Assembly: GCA_032622095.1 (NCBI GenBank)
Contig: CP136061.1
Span: 251,297,582-251,361,581 of the forward strand
Source of the DNA: Siphonodentalium dalli
Taxonomy: Eukaryota > Mollusca > Scaphopoda > Gadilida > Siphonodentaliidae
Length of the DNA stretch: 64,000 nucleotides
Direction: 5' to 3'
Each line of letters opens with the position of its first letter. Position 1 is the first letter of the stretch. Shown piece by piece: positions 31,953 to 42,400 of the stretch. The translations under genes were made by a program, and so were the position numbers. A model generated the notes under the pieces. The model saw only the letters and a list, made by a program, of their open reading frames with translations, was not told where the DNA came from and did no database searches.

Positions 31953-32138
31953 TTTCAGTGCCAGGTCCAATTTTTGTATCAACCCATATACCCTGTGCCA
32001 ATGCATTCTCTTATATATGCGAGTCGACCATAGGTCGCCTCGCATATATAAGAGAATGCATTGGCCTAACAATTTTTCATCATTTGTTATAATTTTTACA
32101 ATTTTTTACAATTTTAATAATTTATTCTTATATTCTTT
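31953..32138. mobile_element. Hairpin-bearing insert with 18-bp direct repeats
   Basis: The insert is the inverted equivalent of the right ~186 bp of the piggyBac-like MITE (TTTCAGTGCCAGG, TGTATCAACCCATATACCCT, hairpin H6, AT-rich tail). It is flanked by the exact 18-bp direct repeat AACAGTGGAGTTATGTCC (31935-31952 and 32139-32156), not by TTAA. Confidence 0.82.
31997..32065. repeat. 69-bp hairpin H6
   Basis: Same palindrome and orientation as H1, about 10 kb away and apparently unchanged. Confidence 0.93.
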
Positions 32139-32170
32139 AACAGTGGAGTTATGTCCGTAATTCCATTTTA

Positions 32171-33196
32171 GTGTATGTTCATACGCTGGCAATGTTGCAC
32201 CGCAAACCGCAAAAATGCCAGCTGCAAAATTTCCAAAACGGATTAATTTCTGCCAGCTGTCAACAAATCAGCGTTAGTAGTGATCATGTACGACAGCAGT
32301 TTTTCCCGTGATTGCTGATATCGCTGAGCTGTTGCAATATATTAACAACACAGTGCGTTTTGGTATTCTTAGGCCAGTCCAAATAATGTCACTTGATATG
32401 TTGGAATGTGAGATCGCCACGGCCCGCTCCATCGATGGAATGCTGCTGATATATGAATACCACCAACGTCACACAGAGAGGTGGTGGTTCCGCACTTAGC
32501 TCAACGAAGAAAACCGCATTGTATTGGTATTTTAACTGATACCACAAGCTTTCAAAATGTCGGTGGAAATTCCTAACCTAACATCAATGATTGGCAATTT
32601 ACTCAAAAATACCACTGCATGGATGCAGAGTCACCCTTTTGACACACATACATTACTTAATCTGAATCAGTATTATAAAAGTTTCCAACTATTGGAAATC
32701 ACATCGTAACACCACCTATGGTTGATAACTCTCAACTGATTGCTACATTTCAGTACAAACATTCGGTCTAAAAACAACAAATATCACACTTGATACTGTT
32801 TGGTATATCAAATTATTATCTTCTCCTAGCTCCAACATTTCTAAATAGTACCACTTTCGGAACTCTTTATACCACGTTATGAGATTCCTCGCGTTTAATT
32901 AATAATTAAGTATGAATATGACAGTAGCTGGGAACAAACTTTTCTATCAATGCCTCACACAATTCGAATCAAGGACAACACGGACACTCGTAATCATTGT
33001 TAGTGGCCTCGTTGTGTAGGCACCGGCAAAGAGATATATAGAGAACGTTATCATAAATCGTCGTTGATTGTTGTCAGCCAGCCACGACGGGGCACGAGCT
33101 AGTCGGCAGCCTGCAAAAATGCCAGCTTACAAAACGACCATGGGCATGGCATTTTTGCAGTTTGCAGTGCAATTTTGCCAGCGTATGAACGTACCC
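32171..33196. mobile_element. TIR element Hb2a (PIF/Harbinger-like), long form
   Basis: Termini GTTCATACGCTGGCAA...GCACCGCAAAC and inverted GCAAAAATGCC/TTGCCAGCGTATGAACGTAC, about 45 bp. TTA lies at 32168-32170 and 33197-33199. A TTA (TWA) duplication is the PIF/Harbinger pattern. A plus-strand frame at 32308-32499 ends in RHTERWWFRT, resembling the basic, W-rich N-terminal segment of Harbinger transposases. No DDE region follows, so this is a remnant at best. Confidence 0.75.
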
Positions 33197-33199
33197 TTA

Positions 33200-33610
33200 A
33201 GGTACGTTCATACGCTGGCAAGTTTGCACGGCATGGTTTGCAGGCACTTCATCATAGAAAACCACATGGTGCCATAATATGAAAGTAAACGTGCATATAA
33301 TATTCATCTTTACTAAAGCGAACGACATGAGAAGTACAATTTCTGTAGTCCCTCTTGTAACGACGCTACTGACATTTGCCTGCAAATACCTGTATGATTG
33401 ATTCTTGCGAGATAATTGCATGCTATTTACAGGCAAATTCCGGTAGCATGGCTACAGGTGGAACTACAGGGATTTTACTTCGCATGTAGTTAGGTGTGAT
33501 ACAGATGTGTTTTATATGCTTGTTTCCATTCATATTCTGGCACCATACCGAACGGTATCGAAATGCCCGCAAACCATACTGAGCAAACTTGCCAGTGTAT
33601 GAACGTACCA
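33200..33610. mobile_element. TIR element Hb2b, short form abutting Hb2a
   Basis: Starts AGGTACGTTCATACGCTGGC and ends TTGCCAGTGTATGAACGTAC plus CA. TTA is on both sides (33197-33199 and 33611-33613), the left one shared with Hb2a. Inner terminal parts (GCATGGTTTGCAGGC...CCGCAAACCATAC) extend the TIR. Non-autonomous, 411 bp. Confidence 0.78.
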
Positions 33611-33696
33611 TTAGGCGTGGGTCACATTGCGATTCTACGCCGATTATGAACCTAAAATAATTCATATTTATATGAGCTGATAGGGAGAACAGGCTA

Positions 33697-33738
33697 ATGA
33701 TGGTCCCATACATGGCCGGATGTTGTGTAAAGTACCCC
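33697..33738. mobile_element. Right-end fragment of TTAA MITE T1
   Basis: GATGGTCCCATACATGGCCG...TAAAGTACCCC followed by TTTAAA matches the right terminal repeat of the 329-bp MITE. The rest of that copy is missing. Confidence 0.7.
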
Positions 33739-34078
33739 TTTAAATTACAAGTGGTACGTTTTCCCGAAAATAATTAGATCGTGCAAATGACACATGCATT
33801 AATAGGATTTTGATCGGCAGATATCGATGTTTTGAATTTGATTTGAAAATATTTATTGTCACCTACACCAGACTTTCCGGAAATAACATTCTCACATTGT
33901 GAAAAATATCTGGGGATTCACATCGATGACCAGGGCGAAATTTGAAAAACATGTCAGCACCACCAGCAAAGCACCAACATTAGCAAAGCACCACCATTAG
34001 CAAAGCACCAACATTAGCAAAGCACCACCATTAGCAAAGCACCACCATTAGCAAAGCCAATCAGATTCTTGGAATCGT

Positions 34079-34396
34079 ATGCAGAACTTTCACGAACTAA
34101 ACTCAGAAACATTCACTAGACGTTACTCCTCAATGGTGCGACCAATTATTGATTATGGACATTGTATATGGAGCCCTCATCTGCTTAAACTTTCTAGGCC
34201 ATTAGAAAGTGTGCAGAGGCGAGCGACACGCATGGTTCCGTGGCTGCGGAAATATTCATATGAAGATAGACTCTCTATCCTTAGGCTAATGTCCCTTAAG
34301 TATAGGCGATTACGTGGCGACCTAATAGAGGTATACAAAATAAAGAGTGGGCATTACAACATCATAGACGAAACGCTATTCGCTGATGCGACATAA
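34079..34396 (+). pseudogene. LINE RT C-terminal region (105 codons), copy 1
   Basis: The translation includes SSMVRPIIDYGHCIWSPHL, SVQRRATRMVPWL, SYEDRLSILRLMSLKYRRL and RGDLIEVYKI. This is the conserved region after the RT fingers/palm in jockey/CR1-group LINEs. Upstream, QILGIVCRTFT is in another frame, so there is a frameshift at about 34075. The segment stops at TLFADAT, where the homologous continuation (MRHKYAPTRGHS) is in the next frame. It is a decayed ORF2 fragment with no catalytic YADD/FADD box. The same 105 residues recur unchanged at 43159-43476. Confidence 0.88.
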
Positions 34397-34622
34397 GTAT
34401 GCACCAACCAGAGGCCATTCGTGTAAAATGATGATCGAACACTGCAATAAAGATGTAAGAAAATACTTTTTTACACTGAGAATTCGACCAATCTGGAATA
34501 GGCTACCAAATGCGGTCGTTAGTGCTGAAACTTTAAACCAGTTCAAGGCATTGTTGAAATGCGTAAGCACCGGATCTAAGAGTCGGTCAGACTCGTTCCG
34601 TGAAATATATGATACAATGTAG
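34386..34622 (+). pseudogene. LINE ORF2 C-terminal tail (78 codons), copy 1
   Basis: MRHKYAPTRGHSCKM, DVRKYFFTLRIRPIWNRLP and a final NQFK segment match the usual C-terminal tail of jockey/CR1-group ORF2 (RGHS...FF..R....WN.LP.....A..L..FK). It is shifted one frame relative to 34079-34396. This tail is the only LINE-coding portion present in all modules of the array. Confidence 0.88.
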
Positions 34623-35026
34623 AATATATATTACACAGACTATATATAACAAATGATGATATGTGTATGGCCACAGAGGATCGGAGCCGAACATATCCGA
34701 GCTCCTCTACCCTGGCATCCAATTGCTAATAAATATAAGTATCAGATATGGTTTTTAATTCAGATGTATTGTAGAAGTTGCTGTTTAAGTGTGGCTGTTG
34801 TGGTGGCTATGGTCTCGCAGTATGGGGTAAGATAATTATGAGAAACGATCAGTAGATGAGATAATTATTGTGTATATACTGTCTCAAACAGGCACACAAT
34901 TCAGTGTTTCACCAAACAGACGATCATTTGTTCAGAGACAATGGTCACGTTAAGTTCATCCAAACGATAAAGATCGTCCATTTTTGCGTTTCCCAAGCGG
35001 TGGATAATAAAGAGAGTCCATGTTTT

Positions 35027-35155
35027 AGTTATCTCCACTGACATCGTGGGGTACATGGGTACCTGGATGTCTATTTTGAACCCCTCGGTTCCGCCTCTTG
35101 TTCAAAATAGACAGGTATTAAATATCCATGTACCCCGATGTTGCTGAAGATAACT
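35027..35155. repeat. Inverted repeat at the LINE-satellite junction
   Basis: Arms of about 55 bp: AGTTATCTCCACTGACATCG, GGGGTACATGG and GTCTATTTTGAAC, mirrored by GTTCAAAATAGACAG, CCATGTACCCC and CGATGTTGCTGAAGATAACT. It separates a lone diverged satellite unit (34966-35026) from the main block. It is repeated in every complete module (for example near 39347, 44107, 48387, 53950, 58267 and 59950), and only its last ~36 bp remain at 62488-62523. Confidence 0.88.
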
Positions 35156-38100
35156 AATATCGCCCATCTTTTCGTTTCCCGAACGGTAGATAATAAAGAG
35201 CGTCCATGTTTTCATTTCCCGAACGGTAGATAATAAAGAGCGTCGATGTTTTCGTTTCCCGAACGGTAGATAATAAAGATAACAAAGAGCTTCCATGTTT
35301 TAGTTTCCCGGAAGGTAGATAATAAAGAGCGTCCATGTTTTAGTTTCCCGAACGGTAGATAATAAAGAGCGTCCATGTTTTAGTTTCCCGAACGGTAGAT
35401 AATTAAGAGCGTCGATGTTTTCGTTTCTCGAACTGTATATCATAAAGATAATAAAGAGCGTCCATGTTTTCGTTTCCCGAACGGTAGATAATAAAGAGCG
35501 TCCATGTTTTCGTTTCTCGAATTGTAGATCATAAAGCTAATAAAGAGCGTCGATGTTTTCGTTTCTCGAACTGTAGATAATAAAGATAATAAAGAGCGTC
35601 CATGTTTTCGTTTCTCGAACGGTAGATAATAAAGAAAATAAAGAGCGTCCATGTTTTCGTTTCTCGAACTGTAGATAATAAAGGGCGTCCATGTTTTCGT
35701 TTCCCGAACGGTATATGTAGGTGATAACGATAATAAAGGGCGTCCATGTTTTCGTTTCTCGAACTGTAGATAATAAGAAAATAAAGAGCGTCCATGTTTT
35801 CGTTTCTCGAACTGTAGATAATAAAGGGCGTCCATGTTTTCGTTTCCCGAACGGTATATGTAGATGATACCGATAATAAAGGGCGTCCATGTTTTCGTTT
35901 CCCGAACTGTAGATAATAAAGAAAATAAAGAGCGTCCATGTTTTCGTTTCTCGAACTGTAGATAATAAAGAGCGTCCATGTTTTCGTTTCCCGAACGGTA
36001 TATGTAGGTGATAACGATAATAAAGGGCGTCCATGTTTTCGTTTCTCGAACTGTAGATGATAATGATAATAAAGAGCGTCCATGTTTTCGTTTCCCGAAC
36101 GGTATATGTAGATGATACTGATAATAAAGGGCGTCCATGTTTTCGTTTCCCGAACTGTAGATGATAAAGATAATAAAGAGCGTCCATGTTTTCGTTTCCC
36201 GGACGGTAGATAATAAAGAGCGTCCTTGTTTTCGTTTCCCGAACGGTAGATAATAAAGAGCGTCCACGTTTTCGTTTCCCGAACGGTAGATAATTAAGAG
36301 CGTCGATGTTTTCGTTTCTCGAACTGTGGATAATAAAGATAATAAAGAGCGTCCCTGTTTTCGTTTCCCGGACGGTAGATGATCAAGATAATAAAGAGCG
36401 TCCATGTTTTCGTTTCTCGAACTGTAGATAATGAAGATAATAAAGAGCGTCCATGTTTTCGTTTCTCGAACTGTAGATGATAAAGATAATAAAGAGCGTC
36501 CATGTTTTCGTTTCCCGAAAGGCAGATAATAACGAGCGCCCATGTCTTCGTTTCCCGAACAGTAGATAATAAAGAGCGTCGATGTTTTCGTTTCTCGAAC
36601 TGTAGATAATAAAGATAATAAAGAGCGTCCAAGTTTTCGTTTCTTGAACTGTGGATAATAAAGATAATAAAGGGCGTCCATGTTTTCGTTTCCCGAACGG
36701 CATATGTAGATTATACCGATAATAAAGGGCGTCCATGTTTTCGTTTCTCGAATTGTAGGTGACAAAGATAATAAAGGGCGTCCATGTTTTCGTTTCCCGA
36801 ACTGTAGATGATAAAGATAATAAAGAGCGTCCATGTTTTAGTTTCTCGAACTGTAGATGATAAAGATAATAAAGAGCGTCCATGTTTTCGTTTCCCGAAC
36901 GGTAGATAATAAAGAGCGTCCATGTTTTCGTTTCTCGAATTGTAGATCATAAAGATAATAAAGAGCGTCGATGTTTTCGTTTCTCGAACTGTAGATAATA
37001 AAGAAAATAAAGAGCGTCCATGTTTTCGTTTTCTCGAACTGTAGATAATAAAGGGCGTCCATGTTTTCGTTTCCCGAACGGTATATTTAGGTGATAACGA
37101 TAATAAATGGCGTCCATGTTTTCGTTTCTCGAACTGTAGATGATAAAGATAATAAAGAGCGTCCATGTTTTCGTTTCCCGAACGGTAGATAATAAAGAGC
37201 GCCCATGTATTCGTTTCCCGAACGGTAGATAATAAAGAGCGTCGATGTTTTCGTTTCTCGAACTGTAGATAATAAAGATAATAAAGAGCGTCCAAGTTTT
37301 CGTTTCTCGAACTGTGGATAATAAAGATAATAAAGGGCGTCCATGTTTTCGTTTCCCGAACGGTATATGTAGATGATACCGATAATAAAGGGCGTCCATG
37401 TTTTCGTTTCTCGAACTGTAGATGATAAAGATAATAAAGAGCGTCCATGTTTTCGTTTCTCTAACTGTAGGTGATAAAGATAATAAAGGGCGTCCATGTT
37501 TTCGTTTCCCGAACTGTAGATGATAAAGATAATAAAGAGCGTCCATGTTTTAGTTTCTCGAAATGTAGATGATAAAGATAATAAAGAGCGTCCATGTTTT
37601 CGTTTCACGAACTGTAGATAATAAAGATAGTAAAGAGCGTCCATGTTTTCGTTTCCCGAACTGTAGATGATAAAGATAATAAAGAGCGTCCATGTTTTCG
37701 TTTCACGAACTGTAGGTAATAAAGATAATAAAGAGCGTCCATGTTTTCGTTTCCCGAACGGTAGATAATAAAGAGCGTCCATGTTTTCGTTTGTCGAACG
37801 GTAGATGATAAAGATAATAAAGAGCGTCCATGTTTTCGTTTCCCGGACGGTAGATGATAAAGATAATAAAGAGCGTCCATGTTTTCGTTTCTCGAACTGT
37901 AGATAATAAAGGGCGTCCATGTTTTCGTTTCCCGGACGGTAGATGATAAAATAATAAAGAGCGTCTATGTTTTCGTTTCTCGAACTGTAGATAATAAAGG
38001 GCGTCCATGTTTTCGTTTTCCGGAGGGTAGATGATAAAGATAATAAAGAGCGTCCATCTTTTCCTTTCTCGAACTGTAGATAATAAAGAGCGTCCATGTT

Positions 38101-38455
38101 TTCGTTTCCCGGACGGTAGATGATAAAGATAATAAAGAGCATCCATGTTTTCGTTTCCCGAACTGTAGATAATAAAGGGCGTCCATGTTTTCGTTTTCCG
38201 GACGGTAGATGATAAAGATAATAAAGAGCGTCGATGTTTTCGTTTCTCGAACTGTAGATGATAAAGATAATAAAGAGCGTCCATGTTTTCGTTTCCCGAA
38301 AGTTAGATAATACAGATAATAAAGAGCGTCCATGTTTTCGTTTCCCGAACGGTAGATAATAAAGATAATAAAGAGCGTCCATGTTTTCGTTTCTCGAACG
38401 GTAGATAATAAAGAGCGTCCATGTTTTAGTTCCCGAACGTTAGATAATACATACA
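35156..38455. repeat. 40/49/55-bp satellite, block S1
   Basis: The units share GCGTCCATGTTTTCGTTTCC, a GAACGGTA/GAACTGTA part and an AT-rich linker. Three main lengths are 40 bp (AGATAATAAAGA linker), 49 bp (extra GATAATAAA) and 55 bp (TATGTAGGTGATAACGAT or similar). All are 1 modulo 3. The minus strand therefore cycles through MDALYYLPFGKRK, HGRSLLSTVRETK and TWTLFIIYRSGNEN in every frame without stops, giving long but spurious ORFs. Rare 48-, 41- and 38-bp units break the frames. Confidence 0.97.
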
Positions 38456-39474
38456 CTTCTTAATTATGTTCGTTTATACACGTTTTCAACGTAAAACTGA
38501 GGGATGCATTTATTGATTTTCGCGATATCCGTGTCATACAAATGAGTTGTCATCCCCCTCTTTTTGGCCATTTTCAGGCGCTACGCGAGATTCACAGCCC
38601 TCTGCTAACTTGTATATACTCGGCATTCGGGGTTGATTCGGAGTATACAAAATAAAGAGGGGGCATTACAACATCATAGACGAAACGCTATTCGCTGATG
38701 CGACATAAGTATGCACCAACCAGAGGCCATTCGTGTAAAATGATGATCGAACACTGCAATAAAGATGTAAGAAAATACTTTTTTACACTGAGAATTCGAC
38801 CAATCTGGAATAGGCTACCAAATGCGGTCGTTAGTGCTGAAAATTTAAACCAGTTCAAGGAATTGTTGAAATGCGTAAGCACCGGAACTAAGAGTCGGTC
38901 AGACTCGTTCCGTGAAATATATGATACAATGTAGAATATATATTACACAGACTATATATCACAAATGATGATATGTGTATGGCCACAGAGGATCGGAGCC
39001 GAACATATCCGAGCTCCTCTACCCTGGCATCCAATTGCTAATAAATATAAGTATATCAGATATGGTTTTTAATTCAGATGTATTGTAGAAGTTGCTGTTT
39101 AAGTGTGGCTGTTGTGGTGGCTATGGTCTCGCAGTATGGGGTAAGATAATTATGAGAAACGGTCAGTAGATGAGATAATTATTGTGTATATACTGTCTCA
39201 AACAGGCACACAGTTCAGTGTTTCACCAAACAGACGATCATTTGTTCAGAGACAATGGTCACGTTAAGTTCATCCAAACGATAAAGATCGTCCATTTTTG
39301 CGTTTCCCAAGCGGTGGATAATAAAGAGAGTCCATGTTTTAGTTATCTCCACTGACATCGTGGGGTACATGGGTACCTGGGTGTCTATTTTGAACCCCTC
39401 GGTTCCGCCTCTTGTTCAAAATAGACAGGTATTAAATCTCCATGTACCCCGATGTTGCTGAAGATAACTAATAT
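38456..39474 (+). repeat. Module L', copy 1 (LINE tail plus spacer)
   Basis: About 185 bp of unique sequence (TACACTTCTTAATTATG, CGATATCCGTGTCATACAAA, CATTTTCAGGCGCTACGCGA) joins the LINE at GTATACAAAATAAAGAG. This is a shorter LINE piece than in module L. The LINE tail ORF (38698-38934), its 3' UTR, the diverged satellite unit and the inverted repeat follow in the same order as in L. Near-inverted GTATATACTCG/CGGAGTATAC flanks the junction. Confidence 0.9.
38698..38934 (+). pseudogene. LINE ORF2 C-terminal tail, module L' copy 1
   Basis: Same 78 codons as 34386-34622 with a few replacements (ENLNQFKELL, STGTKSRSD). The upstream RT part present in module L is absent here. Confidence 0.85.
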
Positions 39475-42400
39475 CGCCCATCTTTTCGTTTCCCGAACGG
39501 TAGATAATAAAGAGCGTCCATGTTTTCATTTCCCGAACGGTAGATAATAAAGAGCGTCGATGTTTTCGTTTCCCGAACGGTAGATAATAAAGATAACAAA
39601 GAGCGTCCATGTTTTCGTTTCCCGAACGGTAGATAATAAAGAGCGTCCATGTTTTAGTTTCCCGAACGGTAGATAATTAAGAGCGTCGATGTTTTCGTTT
39701 CTCGAACTGTAGATGATAAAGGTAATAAAGAGCGTCCATGTTTTCGTTTCCCGAACGGTAGATAATAAAGATAATAAAGAGCGTCTATGTTTTCGTTTCC
39801 CGGACGGTAGATAATAAAGAGCGTCCATGTTTTCGTTTCCCGAACGGTAGATAATAAAGAGCGTCCATGTTTTCGTTTCCCGAACTGTAGGTGATAAAGA
39901 TAATAAAGGGCGTCCATGTTTTCGTTTCCCGAACTGTAGATGATAAAGATAATAAAGAGCGTCCATGTTTTAGTTTCTCGAACTGTAGATGATAAAGATA
40001 ATAAAGAGCGTCGATGTTTTCGTTTCCCGAACGGTAGATAATAAAGAGCGTCCATGTTTTCGTTTCTCGAATTGTAGATCATAAAGATAATAAAGAGCGT
40101 CGATGTTTTCGTTTCTCGAACTGTAGATAATAAAGATAATAAAGAGCGTCCATGTTTTCGTTTCCCGAACGGTAGATAATAAAGAGCGTCCATGTTTTCG
40201 TTTCTCGAATTGTAGATCATAAAGATAATAAAGAGCGTCGATGTTTTCGTTTCTCGAACTGTAGATAATAAAGATAATAAAGAGCGTCCATGTTTTCGTT
40301 TCTCGAACGGTAGATAATAAAGAAAATAAAGAGCGTCCATGTTTTCGTTTCTCGAACTGTAGATAATAAAGGGCGTCCATGTTTTCGTTTCCCGAACGGT
40401 ATATGTAGGTGATAACGATAATAAAGGGCGTCCATGTTTTCGTTTCTCGAACTGTAGATAATAAGAAAATAAAGAGCGTCCATGATTTCGTTTCTCGAAC
40501 TGTAGATAATAAAGGGCGTCCATGTTTTCGTTTCCCGAACGGTATATGTAGATGATACCGATAATAAAGGGCGTCCATGTTTTCGTTTCCCGAACTGTAG
40601 ATAATAAAGAAAATAAAGAGCGTCCATGTTTTCGTTTCTCGAACTGTAGATAATAAAGGGCGTCCATGTTTTCGTTTCCCGAACGGTATATGTAGGTGAT
40701 AACGATAATAAAGGGCGTCCATGTTTTCGTTTCTCGAACTGTAGATGATAATGATAATAAAGAGCGTCCATGTTTTCGTTTCCCGAACGGTATATGTAGA
40801 TGATACCGATAATAAAGGGCGTCCATGTTTTCGTTTCCCGAACTGTAGATGATAAAGATAATAAAGAGCGTCCATGTTTTCGTTTCCCGGACGGTAGATA
40901 ATAAAGAGCGTCCATGTTTTCGTTTCCCGAACGGTCGATAATAAAGAGCGTCCACGTTTTCGTTTCCCGAACGGTAGATAATTAAGAGCGTCGATGTTTT
41001 CGTTTCTCGAACTGTGGATAATAAAGATAATAAAGAGCGTCCATGTTTTCGTTTCCCGGACGGTAGATGATCAAGATAATAAAGAGCGTCCATGTTTTCG
41101 TTTCTCGAACTGTAGATAATGAAGATAATAAAGAGCGTCCATGTTTTCGTTTCTCGAACTGTAGATGATAAAGATAATAAAGAGCGTCCATGTTTTCGTT
41201 TCCCGGAAGGTAGATAATAACGAGCGCCCATGTCTTCGTTTCCCGAACAGTAGATAATAAAGAGCGTCGATGTTTTCGTTTCTCGAACTGTAGATAATAA
41301 AGATAATAAAGAGCGTCCAAGTTTTCGTTTCTTGAACTGTGGATAATAAAGATAATAAAGGGCGTCCATGTTTTCGTTTCCCGAACGGTATATGTAGATT
41401 ATACCGATAATAAAGGGCGTCCATGTTTTCGTTTCTCGAATTGTAGGTGATAAAGATAATAAAGGGCGTCCATGTTTTCGTTTACCGAACTGTAGATGAT
41501 AAAGATAATAAAGAGCGTCCATGTTTTAGTTTCCCGAACTGTAGATGATAAAGATAATAAAGAGCGTCCATGTTTTCGTTTCTCGAATTGTAGATCATAA
41601 AGATAATAAAGAGCGTCGATGTTTTCGTTTCTCGAACTGTAGATAATAAAGAAAATAAAGAGCGTCCATGTTTTCGTTTTCTCGAACAGTAGATAATAAA
41701 GGGCGTCCATGTTTTCGTTTCCCGAACGGTATATGTAGGTGATAACGATAATAAATGGCGTCCATGTTTTCGTTTCTCGAACTGTAGATGATAAAGATAA
41801 TAAAGAGCGTCCATGTTTTCGTTTCCCGAACGGTAGATAATAAAGAGCGCCCATGTATTCGTTTCCCGAACGGTAGATAATAAAGAGCGTCGATGTTTTC
41901 GTTTCTCGAACTGTAGATAATAAAGAAAATAAAGAGCGTCCAAGTTTTCGTTTCTCGAACTGTGGATAATAAAGATAATAAAGGGCGTCCATGTTTTCGT
42001 TTCCCGAACGGTATATGTAGATGATACCGATAATAAAGGGCGTCCATGTTTTCGTTTCTCGAACTGTAGATGATAAAGATAATAAAGAGCGTCCATGTTT
42101 TCGTTTCTCTAACTGTAGGTGATAAAGATAATAAAGGGCGTCCATGTTTTCGTTTCCCGAACTGTAGATGATAAAGATAATAAAGAGCGTCCATGTTTTA
42201 GTTTCTCGAAATATAGATGATAAAGATAATAAAGAGCGTCCATGTTTTCGTTTCACGAACTGTAGATAATAAAGATAGTAAAGAGCGTCCATGTTTTCGT
42301 TTCTCGAACTGTAGATGATAAAGATAATAAAGAGCGTCCATGTTTTCGTTTCACGAACTGTAGGTAATAAAGATAATAAAGAGCGTCCATGTTTTCGTTT

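Larger units (their letters stand above)
31660..33690. repeat. Old dispersed repeat R, copy 2 (interrupted)
   Basis: 31660-31934 matches 22545-22662, 23143-23261 and 23591-23648 without the two TTAA elements. 33611-33690 matches 25179-25218 plus 25674-25690 without the hAT-like element or element C. Copy 2 carries its own insertions at 31953-32138, 32171-33196 and 33200-33610. Confidence 0.8.
33848..34770 (+). mobile_element. LINE fragment L, copy 1 (3' end of a jockey/CR1-type LINE)
   Basis: It opens in the RT domain with FPEITFSHCEKYLGIHIDD, then loses frame by one base (DQGEI in place of DQAKFEKHVST). A 17-bp unit (CACCAACATTAGCAAAG type) is expanded five-fold at 33972-34056. The frame recovers in the RT C-terminal region. 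The 3' UTR contains an imperfect stem-loop (GAGGATCGG...CCGAGCTCCTC, 34676-34707) and ends near AATAAATATAAGTATC. From 33910 onward it belongs to the 9,080-bp repeat. Confidence 0.85.

Noticed and set aside
34653-34835. 60-codon plus-strand ORF after the LINE stop (also at 43733 and 59573)
   Set aside because: It lies in the LINE 3' UTR and spacer; it repeats only because the module repeats, and other copies of the module lack it.
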